DNA from: CAYHVK01 sp964360255
Lineage (GTDB): Bacteria; Bdellovibrionota; Bdellovibrionia; Bdellovibrionales; UBA1609
Direction: 5' to 3'
NCBI GenBank assembly: GCA_964360255.1
Contig: CAYHVK010000012.1
Coordinates: forward strand, 71,935 to 135,934
Length of the DNA: 64,000 nt
Below are positions 1-8,080 of this stretch, in pieces. A model generated the notes under the pieces. The model was given only the letters and a program-made list of their open reading frames with translations, had not been told where the DNA came from and searched no databases. The position numbers and the translations under genes are program-made. Positions within the stretch are counted from its first letter, which is position 1. The number at the start of each line of letters is the position of its first letter.

Positions 1-576
1 TTCGTATGTAGTATTATGTACAATGGGCACTAAAAGGTCACGCGCTAATAAAGCAGAGAGCTCCTTTTCAGCGATGCCAGCAGATCTCACGCGTTCAAGA
101 AACGCAGGAGTGACTAGAACAATACCAATACGCGAATTAGCCAAACCTTTATCAATCTCACGGAGAAGGCCCGAGCCAAGAACAACGTCTTTCTCGCTGA
201 ACCAAACCGTAACGTTCATCGATACAAGCAAGTCGTACAATTCTTTTGCTGACTCATTTCGATCATCCCATGCGTGACAGAGAAAAATATCTCGAAGATC
301 AGGCACCGTAGCTAGCTTCTCAAAATTCTCACGCACCGGAGTGAGCGTTTTCACTTCTGCAGTCGTGTAAACGACCGTTGATCCTGAACGAGACCAGCGC
401 GGCCGAGAGCTTGTGGTAGTCGAGCTGCTTCGTGATGAAGAATAAGTTGGCGCGGGGGTGTACGATGGACTGTAAGAATAAGAGCCATAGCTTCGGCCAC
501 GGCCACCGCACGCTGGACAATCTGCGCGCGCGCCAGAACTACGATGACCTCTTGAGGGGGCTGTGCATCTTGCCAT
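1..576 (-). CDS. TIR-domain protein with N-terminal Cys motif, 3' end beyond window
   Basis: Reading the minus strand from an ATG at 576 gives 192 open codons that run off the left edge. The N-terminus has a CPACGG motif (about residues 20-25) resembling half of a zinc ribbon. A Ser/Tyr/Arg-rich low-complexity linker follows (about 26-70). From residue 97 there is a TIR-like pattern: DIFLCHAWDD (betaA), a VWFSEKD strand, LGSGLLREIDKGL, IGIVLVTP, then KEL (Glu172) near the place of the catalytic Glu of NAD-cleaving TIR enzymes. TIR proteins in bacteria are often NADase effectors of anti-phage systems; that role here is inference. It lies divergent to the PIN-like gene at 693 and close to an integrase. 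The C-terminus and any partner domain are outside the window. Confidence 0.8.
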   Translation of the reverse strand, partial: MARCTAPSRGHRSSGARADCPACGGRGRSYGSYSYSPSYTPAPTYSSSRSSSTTTSSRPRWSRSGSTVVYTTAEVKTLTPVRENFEKLATVPDLRDIFLCHAWDDRNESAKELYDLLVSMNVTVWFSEKDVVLGSGLLREIDKGLANSRIGIVLVTPAFLERVRSAGIAEKELSALLARDLLVPIVHNTTYE

Positions 577-692
577 AACAGTTAAGATACCCTTTACCAG
601 TGTGGTTCTCAAGGACTGCTGCAAAGCGACTACAGCCGCGCCAATAGCTTTTAATATGCTTGTGATGAATTTTGACTGCGATAGAATTGTCT

Positions 693-1676
693 ATGGTTCG
701 CCACGCTATTCTCTGCAAAGATCTTTTTTACGATACAGGCATCCTCAACAACGTCTTTAAGAAGAAGACGCCTGAGCGAGAACAAAAGTTTTGGTCGTCC
801 CTCGACAAGTTGAACTATTTTATAAAAAAAGCACCCTTAACGATGTGTACAACCCAAACATTGCTTGAGCTAGTTGGTATTCCTGACAATAAAAGAGACA
901 TACTAAGTTGCGACCAAAAAATTCGAGACTCTGTTAAGAACTCAATACTGAAAATGGATTTTAGTAACGCAAACCAAGGGCTTGCAAATTTATTTGATTA
1001 TTTGATTCGCGAATACAGCAACTCAGAGTTGTACAATGCTGAAAATTTATTGAAACTTTTAAAAAATGAGATGCGCTATGGCACCGATTACAGAAACTCA
1101 ATTGCAGCGATATACGAAAATAACCTTAATGATAAGGCCGCTATTGAATCCCTCTATAAACGCTTTGCATTCAATTCGATCATTAACTTCCCCTATCAAG
1201 AATTAGGCTTATCAAAAGAAAATTTGAAAAAGATCGATCTTAGTCTTCTAAGCACAATGCGAAAAATGATTACCGAAGACTACATCGGATATTCATTCGC
1301 TTCAGCTGGTGATCGTTGCCTGCGTCTCGCCTCTGAACTGACAGGTCAGAAGCTTGAAAAAATATATGAAATCGGTGAAATGGGCGTCGATGCCGAAATT
1401 ATGCACTACGCACTAGTTGGCAGTCATCAAGGCGGACAACTGAACGAGGTCGCTGTTTTTACCTGCGAAAAACTAGAGAAGTGGAAGAAGCGAATTCACC
1501 GTTACGGTGGTTTTTTGGCCTACCTACTTGAAAATGCAAATGTTTGTCTTTACCCAGGGGTTATTTATTTCGTTAATCCAAGCACCGGAGAAATTGAATC
1601 CTATCTAAACGTGTACGATGAATTGAAGTCAGACCCGACGTGTTCATTTATTTTTCATCAAGACAGAGCAATTTGA
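693..1676 (+). CDS. PIN-like nuclease-type protein (putative)
   Basis: AT-rich gene of 327 codons. I chose the ATG at 693 rather than the TTG at 672 because the PIN-like first strand begins just after it. Features suggesting a PIN fold are an early Asp (FYDTGIL), a Glu in TTQTLLEL, and a C-terminal block with an Asp (MGVDAEIMHYALVG) followed by VAVFTCE, resembling the spaced acidic residues and the T-x-D/E end of PIN nucleases. The middle (about residues 70-200) is a long helical insertion I do not recognise. It starts 116 bp from the divergent TIR gene, so the two may share a promoter region; a defence or toxin role is inference. No strong Shine-Dalgarno is visible. Confidence 0.55.
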   Translation: MVRHAILCKDLFYDTGILNNVFKKKTPEREQKFWSSLDKLNYFIKKAPLTMCTTQTLLELVGIPDNKRDILSCDQKIRDSVKNSILKMDFSNANQGLANLFDYLIREYSNSELYNAENLLKLLKNEMRYGTDYRNSIAAIYENNLNDKAAIESLYKRFAFNSIINFPYQELGLSKENLKKIDLSLLSTMRKMITEDYIGYSFASAGDRCLRLASELTGQKLEKIYEIGEMGVDAEIMHYALVGSHQGGQLNEVAVFTCEKLEKWKKRIHRYGGFLAYLLENANVCLYPGVIYFVNPSTGEIESYLNVYDELKSDPTCSFIFHQDRAI

Positions 1677-1735
1677 CATAAAGATGATATTAATTGCTGG
1701 CCTAATCATTTTTGCTGAAACCAATTCGATCTGAC

Positions 1736-1949
1736 TGAGACTCGAGTCTCACTGGAGCGCGGCGTTGTGAGACTGTCTCTGAGACTCGTGAGACTCAAGC
1801 CCAAATTTGAGACTCATGGGTTTTTTAAAAATCTATTTACTGTCCAGCACTTAACAACATTTTGGAGTCTCACGCAGCCCTGGCATGGGCTTGCAATATA
1901 GAGTCTCAAACCCTTTCAAAGGAGATTTATGGGTAAAAGAATGAGACTC
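1736..1949. repeat. Cluster of TGAGACTC / GAGTCTCA boxes (operator or iteron array)
   Basis: The 8-mer TGAGACTC or its complement occurs at 1736-1743, 1744-1751 (head to head with the first, a perfect 16-bp palindrome), 1780-1787, 1789-1796, 1808-1815, 1865-1872, 1901-1908 and 1942-1949; TGAGACTG at 1768-1775 is a near copy. The last box lies over codons 5-7 of the gene starting at 1929. The density and mixed orientation fit a multi-site binding array for a small dimeric DNA-binding protein, most simply the adjacent product. Confidence 0.8.
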
Positions 1950-2231
1950 AACCTAGCCGATGAAGCTTGCGAGCTTCTTAACACTTATACGACCGAGGCC
2001 AATGCAGGCTTTAAACAAGGCCGCATTTCAAAAACAGATGTGCTTAACGAAATCATCTTATCGACTAAAGTTGAAATAGATGGGCTTCGAGCGAAACACA
2101 TAGATGTCCGCAAATCACTGCGTTTATTGTCAGAAGAAAAACAAATCGATGTTCACTCAGCACTCCACGCACTCATCGAAATAAAAAATCAGAGTGCCAA
2201 AGCCAATCGACGAGAGACCAAAAAGATATAG
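1929..2231 (+). CDS. Ribbon-helix-helix-like small DNA-binding protein (putative)
   Basis: 100-residue protein starting at ATG 1929, preceded by AAAGGAG at 1917-1923. It begins with a basic segment and a short strand-like MRLNLADEA, then a helix and the sequence RISKTDVLNEIIL, which resembles the second helix of ribbon-helix-helix proteins (such as MetJ/CopG/MobC-like accessory proteins). The C-terminal half is helical and charged. The TGAGACTC boxes upstream, one inside its first codons, suggest autoregulation or a role in handling the mobile element's DNA. The family assignment is tentative; no paralogue is present in the window. Confidence 0.5.
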   Translation: MGKRMRLNLADEACELLNTYTTEANAGFKQGRISKTDVLNEIILSTKVEIDGLRAKHIDVRKSLRLLSEEKQIDVHSALHALIEIKNQSAKANRRETKKI

Positions 2232-2311
2232 AGCTTACCATATAGCAAACTACTAAAAATTTCGTTTCAACTTTTACACTTTTCTTAAACGAATCAATTA
2301 ATTACCAGGGG

Positions 2312-2422
2312 CCTCCCGTTAACATCGCCGTCTCTAAAGGTCCGTGACTCCACTCCAACAACATCTGGTGATGTTTTATGTTGAAGTGGAGTCACGGACA
2401 CGACGACGAAGTTAACGGGAGG
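2312..2422. repeat. 111-nt near-perfect inverted repeat (long hairpin)
   Basis: Outer arms of 12 bp match perfectly (2312-2323 with 2411-2422, each containing GTTAAC). Inner arms of 21 bp (2340-2360 with 2379-2399) match at 20 positions. An innermost 5-bp stem (2361-2365 with 2370-2374) closes on a TGGT loop. The segments between outer and inner arms (around 2325-2333 and 2401-2409) also pair mostly. No T-tract follows, so it is not a typical terminator. Its place directly upstream of the small ORF and integrase suggests a recombination or replication structure of the element. Confidence 0.85.
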
Positions 2423-2445
2423 ATAATTTTAATAAGGAATGAAGA

Positions 2446-2604
2446 ATGACACAGAGGAAGACAGAAGAAGATATTTATAGAAAGCCTGAGCTAGAAGATT
2501 TAAGATCAGAGTGCAATTTATTGATCTTTGAAAAAAGAATAGCTCATGAACAAGATAGACTTGAGCGGCTGATTGCTCTTCCGACAACGACAAGGAGAGT
2601 ATAA
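2446..2604 (+). CDS. Small charged protein overlapping the integrase gene
   Basis: A 52-codon ORF starts at ATG 2446 with AAGGAA at 2434-2439. It ends at TAA 2602-2604, whose last base is the A of the integrase ATG (TAATG), so translation of the two is probably coupled. The product is rich in Glu, Arg and Leu and looks like a single long amphipathic helix. I do not recognise a family. Its place suggests an integrase-associated accessory protein, for instance a directionality factor, but this is inference only. Confidence 0.55.
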   Translation: MTQRKTEEDIYRKPELEDLRSECNLLIFEKRIAHEQDRLERLIALPTTTRRV

Positions 2605-3857
2605 TGCCGCAAAAAATAATTTTAGATAACGGAGTCGAAACACTCCAAATTAACGTATCTGTACGCTGTAAAGATCATCCTGGTGGTAGAGTTCAGCTCA
2701 AGAGACGGTACAAGGGGGTCACTTTAGGTTCCCCTCGGGCCCAGTCGCTTGAGCGCGCGTTACTTCAGGAAGCTAATCAAGAAAAGGCGCAAAGAGAGAC
2801 TCAAGGTAAAACTTGGGAAGTTCTTTTGGATCTTTATGAAGTTCACACTGCACCCTTAGCTCGCAGTGGCGAATGGTGCCAGAGCCGACAAACTTTTGAT
2901 GAAGCCATTCGGTCTTTAAGAAAATGGACGACACCTTGGTATGACGAAGTCGCAGCAAGAATTGGGTCTGGTGATGTGACGAAGCTGCTCCACCGCATGA
3001 AAGAAGATGGGTGCGCTGAAGCGACTCTTCAGAAGATGCGGGCCGATGTGAAGAAGGTCTTTGAATTTGGTTTCATGCACGAACACGTTCGCGGCATGAG
3101 ACAAAGCCCAACCGTTGGAGTGACAATTAAATCTCGCAAAAGAATGCGGACTGAAATTCTTCGGGACGATGAGATTGTTAAGCTTCTCTCTTACGCCCTC
3201 CAGTATGAACCCGTTTGGTATTTTATTTGGGCCTTCGCAGTTTATACAGGTTGCCGAAACGGAGAGCTCTACGCCCTTAAATGGTCAGACATTAACTTCA
3301 AAGAACGAATGATTACGGTACAACGCTCGTACAACAAAAAGTTCAAAGAAGAAAAATGCACAAAGACCGGAGAATGGCGACATGTCTCGATCTGCGAACC
3401 ACTTTGGGAGATCGTTCAGCAACTGAAAGACCGTCATGACCACGATGTCGCAAGAAATGAATGCAATCATGTGGGTTACGTTCTGCCGCGACCAGGGCGA
3501 TGGCAAAACGGCGAACAAGCCAGTAAGCTCAGACAATTTTGTGAAGAAATAGGCATTACGCCCGTCTGCTTTCACACTTTAAGAGCCTGCTTTGCAACCG
3601 AACTGCTCAAGCGTGGAGTTTCAGTGCCCGCTGTAATGAGGGCCGGAGGTTGGACGACGATAAAGACGATGATGCATTATGTGCGACTCGCAGGGGTCGA
3701 TGATAAAGGCATCACTGATCCGCTGGATTACAGATCAAAAGACCCGACAGAAGCCAATAAAACGCTCATGGCCGCTGTGGGCGACAAGTTTAATGATGTT
3801 CATGAAGCTGTGGTGATTCCGCTAAAAGCGCGGAATTATCCGCATCGGTGGAGGTAG
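2604..3857 (+). CDS. int: Tyrosine recombinase / phage-type integrase
   Basis: 417-residue site-specific recombinase of the mobile element. The N-terminal half holds an arm-binding-like start and a SAM-like core-binding domain (about residues 70-180). The catalytic domain shows Arg218 in TGCRNGEL, a beta-hairpin with candidate catalytic Lys (about 245-256), HTLR (His324, Arg327), Trp350 in place of the second His in GGWTT, and the nucleophile Tyr359 in MMHYV. All key residues are present, so it should be active. The ATG at 2604 has AAGGAGAG upstream at 2592-2599 and overlaps the preceding small ORF. The C-terminus extends about 58 residues past the Tyr. A degenerate related fragment lies at 6003-6275. 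Confidence 0.93.
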   Translation: MPQKIILDNGVETLQINVSVRCKDHPGGRVQLKRRYKGVTLGSPRAQSLERALLQEANQEKAQRETQGKTWEVLLDLYEVHTAPLARSGEWCQSRQTFDEAIRSLRKWTTPWYDEVAARIGSGDVTKLLHRMKEDGCAEATLQKMRADVKKVFEFGFMHEHVRGMRQSPTVGVTIKSRKRMRTEILRDDEIVKLLSYALQYEPVWYFIWAFAVYTGCRNGELYALKWSDINFKERMITVQRSYNKKFKEEKCTKTGEWRHVSICEPLWEIVQQLKDRHDHDVARNECNHVGYVLPRPGRWQNGEQASKLRQFCEEIGITPVCFHTLRACFATELLKRGVSVPAVMRAGGWTTIKTMMHYVRLAGVDDKGITDPLDYRSKDPTEANKTLMAAVGDKFNDVHEAVVIPLKARNYPHRWR

Positions 3858-3884
3858 TGGCTTTACAGCTACTACCTGGTTTTT
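3852..3884 (+). terminator. Rho-independent terminator of the integrase gene
   Basis: AGGTAGTGGCT (3852-3862) pairs with AGCTACTACCT (3867-3877), 10 of 11 positions, over a TTAC loop. A T-run follows at 3880-3884. The stem overlaps the integrase stop codon. Confidence 0.75.
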
Positions 3885-3898
3885 AAAGGCTCTAAGCC

Positions 3899-4096
3899 CT
3901 TAAAATGACTTAAAACCGCTAGATGCAACCAATTTTCGATTCGCAGAATTGGTAAAAAACAGAAATCACTAAAAATGCTAAACACTTAAAATCACTGAGA
4001 AGAGCTTCGCTCGCTCAAGTTCGACATTTCGCCAAATTTCACGAAATTTCGGCGGTTTGCTACTTCGATGCTACTTTTTTGCTACACGCTTGCTAC
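3899..4096. repeat. Non-coding repeat region: CTTAAAA copies, hairpin, and four TGCTAC boxes at 11-bp spacing
   Basis: The gene-free stretch after the integrase holds CTTAAAA at 3899-3905, 3909-3915 and 3985-3991, AAATCACT at 3963-3970 and 3989-3996, and an inverted repeat (CGCCAAATTTC / GAAATTTCGGCG, about 4030-4054). TGCTAC then occurs at 4058, 4069, 4080 and 4091, exactly 11 bp apart. Such phased boxes beside an integrase gene could be integrase arm sites or part of an attachment site; they could also be operators for the lipoprotein gene at 4240. No tRNA was seen here. Confidence 0.6.
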
Positions 4097-4239
4097 TTGC
4101 GATTCGGGTTTTCTCGAAGGGATATGGCACAGCGGCTGCAACGTATTGCCTGTTAGCGCTAGAGTTCAACGTCTTCTTTCTGTTGTACAGACGATGCCCT
4201 TTTGCGGCTCTTTCATTGAAACTTATAAAGGGTTTACTT

Positions 4240-5772
4240 ATGAAAACATTGAACAAAATTGTAGCTCTACAACTTCTAGCTGTTCTAGCCCTAAGCCAAT
4301 TTGGCTGCGGCAAATCCAAGTCAAAGGGTAGCGATCATACTGTACAAATCCGAATCAAGCCCCGTACCTCTGATCAGGCCCAATATACGGCTAGCGAACC
4401 GTTGGCAACTGACGCGCTCACCGACGACCGTAAAGCACTCGCAGAAAAAATCAATAAAGGCGAAGCTGTTAGCTTTAGTGAAATCACTGAATTATTTATT
4501 TTGGATCATGCTGACGAATTTATTCGCCTAACCAACACCGATAAAAATGACCGGCTAATTCTTCACGATGAAATATTCGTGTTAGCTGAACAGACAAAAA
4601 ACATGGCTCCACTTAAGAAAAAAGCAGCCTACGAAAAAGTGCTCGAAGACCGCGCTGAAGGCAAAAAAATCGTTTATCAAAAAGACGCCGTTACAATGAT
4701 GCATGTGACTCTCCGCGGAGAGATGCAATGCTTTTCAGGCACTAGCCTCTACCTCGCTGTAACTCGTTTTAATTCGTCTGTAGCGGATTATCGAAAAGAA
4801 AACTATGTAGTTATCATCGAACCTGGCCACGTCTTACCTGGTAAAATGGTTTTAACTGAAGGCGGCTATCGACTTTTAGGAATTGAAACAACAGGCATAG
4901 GTGACGCAATTAAAGATATGGGCCTTGCTAAAAATTTGAGCGGCCCAAAACGTGTTATTGATGCTGAACATTTTGTTTTGGCGAAAGTATTAGAAAAGTC
5001 TCTTTCAGGGGCCAAAGGCGAATCCTTCCTTGCAAAGGCATTGCAAGAAGCAGCTATAAAATATGATCTACCTCTCGAAAAGTTAGAACTTGCTGTCGCT
5101 GCAAAAAAGAAACAACCGATCGGACCTGTACCGGATGGCTATGTGCTTAAAGGTGGCTCTGCCGGAAAATCTGATTTGAATTCAACTCTCTTCTCATTTT
5201 CTCCGGCCATTTTACCTGCTGAAGCGATGGCCCGTCGGGAAATCGGCGAAACCGCTGAAAGCATAGAGGTAAAAGTCGGTCAGCAAGTGACCCAAAACTC
5301 ACCGCAGATAATTCCCGTAACTTCAATTCCATCAAATCCAGAATCCGCTAACTCAAGCAGTACTGGACAGCTTAAGGCGATCAGCGAAGATAAAATTGAA
5401 GTCACCCTTTCTCTCAATTGGCCTGCAAGTTCAATATCTGATGAACCTTTTGAACCGCTAAAACTTGAAATAAAGGTGCCTGCGTTTGCTGCAAAACATC
5501 GAGAGTTACCTGAGGGCACCATTACTGTAAATCTAAGCAAAAGTTTGTTTAGCAATTCAGTGGGGCTTATTAGATTAGATTTCTATGATAATAATTATAG
5601 ATATCAGTTTCAAATTGATGCCGAATGGATGAACAAAATTAGACGTGGCGAAGCCCATTGTTACGGCGACGTTGGGCGATTGTCGTTTTCTGAACATGAA
5701 CGCAGTACAAAACAACTAGGGGCTTCACTTCGGCTTTTTGCTGCTCCTTGTGAACAGAAAGCTTCTCGTTAG
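4240..5772 (+). CDS. Predicted lipoprotein of unknown function
   Basis: 510 residues from ATG 4240, chosen over upstream in-frame starts because it is preceded by AAAGGG (4227-4232) and opens a clear signal peptide. MKTLNKIVALQLL is followed by a loose lipobox ending in GC (Cys about 20), so the product is probably exported and lipidated. The mature part has a charged helical region, a segment with MQCFSGTSLYLAV (about 165-178), a Pro/Ser-rich linker, and a beta-rich C-terminal part with two Cys. I do not recognise the family. It sits between the integrase and an integrase remnant, so it may be cargo of the element. Confidence 0.7.
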   Translation: MKTLNKIVALQLLAVLALSQFGCGKSKSKGSDHTVQIRIKPRTSDQAQYTASEPLATDALTDDRKALAEKINKGEAVSFSEITELFILDHADEFIRLTNTDKNDRLILHDEIFVLAEQTKNMAPLKKKAAYEKVLEDRAEGKKIVYQKDAVTMMHVTLRGEMQCFSGTSLYLAVTRFNSSVADYRKENYVVIIEPGHVLPGKMVLTEGGYRLLGIETTGIGDAIKDMGLAKNLSGPKRVIDAEHFVLAKVLEKSLSGAKGESFLAKALQEAAIKYDLPLEKLELAVAAKKKQPIGPVPDGYVLKGGSAGKSDLNSTLFSFSPAILPAEAMARREIGETAESIEVKVGQQVTQNSPQIIPVTSIPSNPESANSSSTGQLKAISEDKIEVTLSLNWPASSISDEPFEPLKLEIKVPAFAAKHRELPEGTITVNLSKSLFSNSVGLIRLDFYDNNYRYQFQIDAEWMNKIRRGEAHCYGDVGRLSFSEHERSTKQLGASLRLFAAPCEQKASR

Positions 5773-6002
5773 AAATAACTTTGGGTAGCAACCATTTGAT
5801 TCATCAACTAACGAATACATCTCAAAAATAAATGGCCTATTTTATATTTGAAAGATGAGGGAATGTTCGCAAATGCGCTTTCACTTGCTGAAGATGAGTT
5901 GCACTTCCAACCGGATCAACAAATGGAAAGGCATCTCCCACGAGCGCGCTGAAATGATTAATATCGACTGTTCGACAAATACCAAATGCTACATCGGCGA
6001 AT
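5773..6002. other. Gene-free stretch with a short open fragment on the minus strand
   Basis: No convincing gene. On the minus strand 6028-5837 is open for 63 codons without a plausible start; its residues include SALVGDAFPFVDPVG, which looks protein-like and may be the tail of a decayed gene. I cannot name a family with confidence. The stretch leads into the integrase remnant. Confidence 0.35.
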
Positions 6003-6275
6003 GTGAATGCCACATCGTTTAGCGATCTCTATTCACGCTCCCAACGAAAATCAACATCAGGACCTGTTCCAGATGATTTGACGGCTTTCTTGAAAGCCTT
6101 AAAAATTCAAAGAGGTTCTGAAGAATCAGTTCTGCCAAGGCTGCAAGAGTGGGAAGATGGCTATCAAGCGCAGATAACGAGAGACTTTTGTGCGGGAATC
6201 GGAATTACAGAAGTTAAGTTCCACGACTTACCCGGCCCCCGCAACCAATTTTCAGTCTTCGTAAATTGGATTTAG
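6003..6275 (+). pseudogene. Integrase remnant (tyrosine recombinase fragment)
   Basis: The 90-codon open frame encodes VLPRLQEWEDGYQAQITRDF then CAGIGITEVKFHDL. This aligns with VLPRPGRWQNGEQASKLRQF and CEEIGITPVCFHTL of the integrase at 2604, covering the region just before the catalytic HxLR. After HDL the sequence diverges (PGPRNQF) where RATF is expected, and no catalytic Tyr region follows. The N-terminal three quarters are missing. It is therefore a truncated, inactive copy, probably from an earlier insertion at the same locus. Confidence 0.7.
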
Positions 6276-6276
6276 C

Positions 6277-6762
6277 CTAAAAACGGTTTTTAAGTTTAGA
6301 CTTGGCTTCCTTCTCAAAGAAAAAGTGAGGCGGTTCTTTTCCTAAACCAGCACTTGTCACAAAGAGTTCTAGCAGACGCGCTAATTCTTTTCTTTCCTTT
6401 GGCTCCATATTCTGAATAACACTGGAAAACTGCTCTTGAATCGTGAGGCTTTGCTTTTTTAATAAAGCTTTGCCCTTGGCCGTAGTTTCGAGCACTAGAA
6501 AGCGACGATCCCCTTCACGTGCTTTTCGGCAAACATAACCTTTCTTCACCAATGTGTTCACCACCACTGATACAGTGCTTTGATGTGAGTAAGTTTTCTC
6601 AGCAAGCTCATTGAGCGAGACCGGCTCGCACCTCTCAAGTTGCTGAAGCACGAATACCTGCGCCGTTCGCAAACCTAAGTGGCTCTCAGAAATACGAGAA
6701 GATGTTCGCAAGGCGCGAACGATTCTGCGAAAGGAATCCATAATACTTTGCACTTGATTCAT
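6277..6762 (-). CDS. MarR-family transcriptional regulator
   Basis: 161-residue winged-helix regulator. The pattern is typical of MarR: an N-terminal dimer helix, a helix-turn-helix at about residues 48-75 (SLNELAEKTYSHQSTVSVVV NTL), and a wing with the conserved basic pair and Asp-Arg (KAREGDRRFLVLETTAKGK, about 80-100). The C-terminal helices complete the dimer interface. It starts 3 bp after the stop of the upstream kinase gene, so the two form one operon probably transcribed from the -24/-12 promoter at 8014-8029. The ligand cannot be told. A short unusual tail (FFFEKEAKSK) follows the domain. Confidence 0.88.
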   Translation of the reverse strand: MNQVQSIMDSFRRIVRALRTSSRISESHLGLRTAQVFVLQQLERCEPVSLNELAEKTYSHQSTVSVVVNTLVKKGYVCRKAREGDRRFLVLETTAKGKALLKKQSLTIQEQFSSVIQNMEPKERKELARLLELFVTSAGLGKEPPHFFFEKEAKSKLKNRF

Positions 6763-6765
6763 TTT

Positions 6766-7974
6766 TTATACTCTCTCTAAAGGTAGCCAAAAAGTAAAGG
6801 TCGAGCCCTTATCAAGAGCACTCTGCACAGAAATTTCACCACCATGTTGTTCAACCAATTGTCGACAGATGTAAAGGCCAAGGCCAGTGCTTTCTTCTCC
6901 GGCCGTGGGGCGAGTGCTGGTCTTCCCGAACTCATGAAAGAGTTTATCTTGCTCAGCTTCGGCAATTCCAGGTCCTTGATCTTTTACTTTGAAGATGATC
7001 CGCGTGGGTTCAGCCGTTACCTCTAAATGAACCACAGATTTTGGCCAAGAATATTTGATCGCATTTGAAAGCAGATTTTCTAATATCTGCGTCACTCGAA
7101 GAGGGTCAATGAAAGCTCGTATAGGCAACGCCGAGTCAAAGTGAGTCTGCAAGTCGATTTCCTTTTTTGATGCCAGAAGTTTGATGTCAGCGACAAGAGA
7201 CTCAAGGAATGCTGTAAGCTCCATCTCTTCAAGTTTAAGAGAAAATTCGCCGCGCATGATTTTTTCTACATTCTTTAAATCATCAACCAACTTTAGCATC
7301 CCGCTGCAGTTGCGTGTCAGCACTTGAACTATATTTTGCGATGGAGGCGCGAGTTGTTTGAACCGATCCTCTTCATCAAGAAGACTCAAGAACCCTTGCA
7401 TCACTCCAAGCGGTGACTTGAGGTCGTGCAGAATGGTCGAAAGAGTGAGCTCCCGTGATTTTGACTTTCCCTTTAAGATGATAAGAGCCAAATGATCAGC
7501 GATATATTCAAAAGCTTCGATGTGACGCTCAAGGTAAGTCCCTGGATTTTTACTAGAGAAAAATACGACCCCTCCAGATGCACCATCGAAATAAAGTGGA
7601 CAAGTGAGATTCGAGCGAATTCCGTCAGCCAGAATACGTTGAGTTGAATCTGAAGATGGATGCTTTTCTAAATAGGTCTCCAAATCATTGATGATACGAG
7701 GCCGACCTGATTTCAAAACTGATTCTAAGCTACTACCCGCAAGTGGCGCAGAATATTTTAATGGAAGATGTCGGATCGGAAGTTTCGATTTACTCCAAAA
7801 CGACTGTAGGCGCTGGCCAGCCACAAGGGCAATACCTATGCGATCAAATGGAATCAAAGGCTCAAGGCGAGAAAAAACGTGATCCAGAATTTCACTATAA
7901 GGAATCGTTGTGAGTAGCTCTCGATTGATCTCGCGGGTAACGGGCCCAAGCTCATTGTAGAATTCGCTATTCAT
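6766..7974 (-). CDS. GAF-domain sensor histidine kinase
   Basis: 402-residue soluble kinase. Residues about 20-165 form a GAF-type sensor. HisKA follows with the phospho-acceptor His183 in ILHDLKSPLGV, then HATPase_c with the N box (LLSNAIKYS), G1 (DQGPGIAE) and G2 (STGLGLYICRQL). No membrane segment or signal peptide is visible, so it senses an internal signal; GAF domains in such settings may bind haem or other small ligands, but no ligand residue is diagnostic here. It is divergent from nirK and shares with it a control region holding GACAA-N-TTGTC-like sites, with its own -24/-12 promoter. No dedicated response regulator is adjacent, apart from the MarR protein downstream. Confidence 0.9.
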   Translation of the reverse strand: MNSEFYNELGPVTREINRELLTTIPYSEILDHVFSRLEPLIPFDRIGIALVAGQRLQSFWSKSKLPIRHLPLKYSAPLAGSSLESVLKSGRPRIINDLETYLEKHPSSDSTQRILADGIRSNLTCPLYFDGASGGVVFFSSKNPGTYLERHIEAFEYIADHLALIILKGKSKSRELTLSTILHDLKSPLGVMQGFLSLLDEEDRFKQLAPPSQNIVQVLTRNCSGMLKLVDDLKNVEKIMRGEFSLKLEEMELTAFLESLVADIKLLASKKEIDLQTHFDSALPIRAFIDPLRVTQILENLLSNAIKYSWPKSVVHLEVTAEPTRIIFKVKDQGPGIAEAEQDKLFHEFGKTSTRPTAGEESTGLGLYICRQLVEQHGGEISVQSALDKGSTFTFWLPLERV

Positions 7975-8013
7975 ATCACCTCCACCTTTATGATTCTAAT
8001 CACCTTTTCTAAC

Positions 8014-8029
8014 TGCATCCTTTGCGCCA
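8014..8029 (-). promoter_or_regulatory. Sigma-54 promoter (-24/-12) of the GAF kinase operon
   Basis: On the minus strand the sequence is TGGCGCAAAGGATGCA, with GG and GC separated by exactly 10 bases as required for sigma-54. It lies 40 bp upstream of the kinase start. Confidence 0.7.
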
Positions 8030-8080
8030 ATCGGCACTTAAGCCTAGGAAGGAATCAGCGAATGTTTCAAAGTGAGATGA

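Noticed and set aside
563..760. Short plus-strand reading frame between the TIR and PIN-like genes
   Set aside because: Overlaps the divergent promoter region and the start of the PIN-like gene; no supporting signal.
1736..1949. CRISPR array
   Set aside because: Repeats are only 8 bp, occur in both orientations and have irregular spacing.
2312..2422. Integron attC site
   Set aside because: The GTTAAC arms do not fit the RYYYAAC/GTTRRRY core-site pattern and no integron integrase is present.
3858..4239. tRNA gene as attachment site after the integrase
   Set aside because: No T-arm GGTTCGANTCC or cloverleaf could be found in this stretch.
5837..6028. 63-codon minus-strand fragment as a named oxidoreductase or GST tail
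   Set aside because: GDAFPFVDP is suggestive but there is no start and no second motif; left as unassigned.
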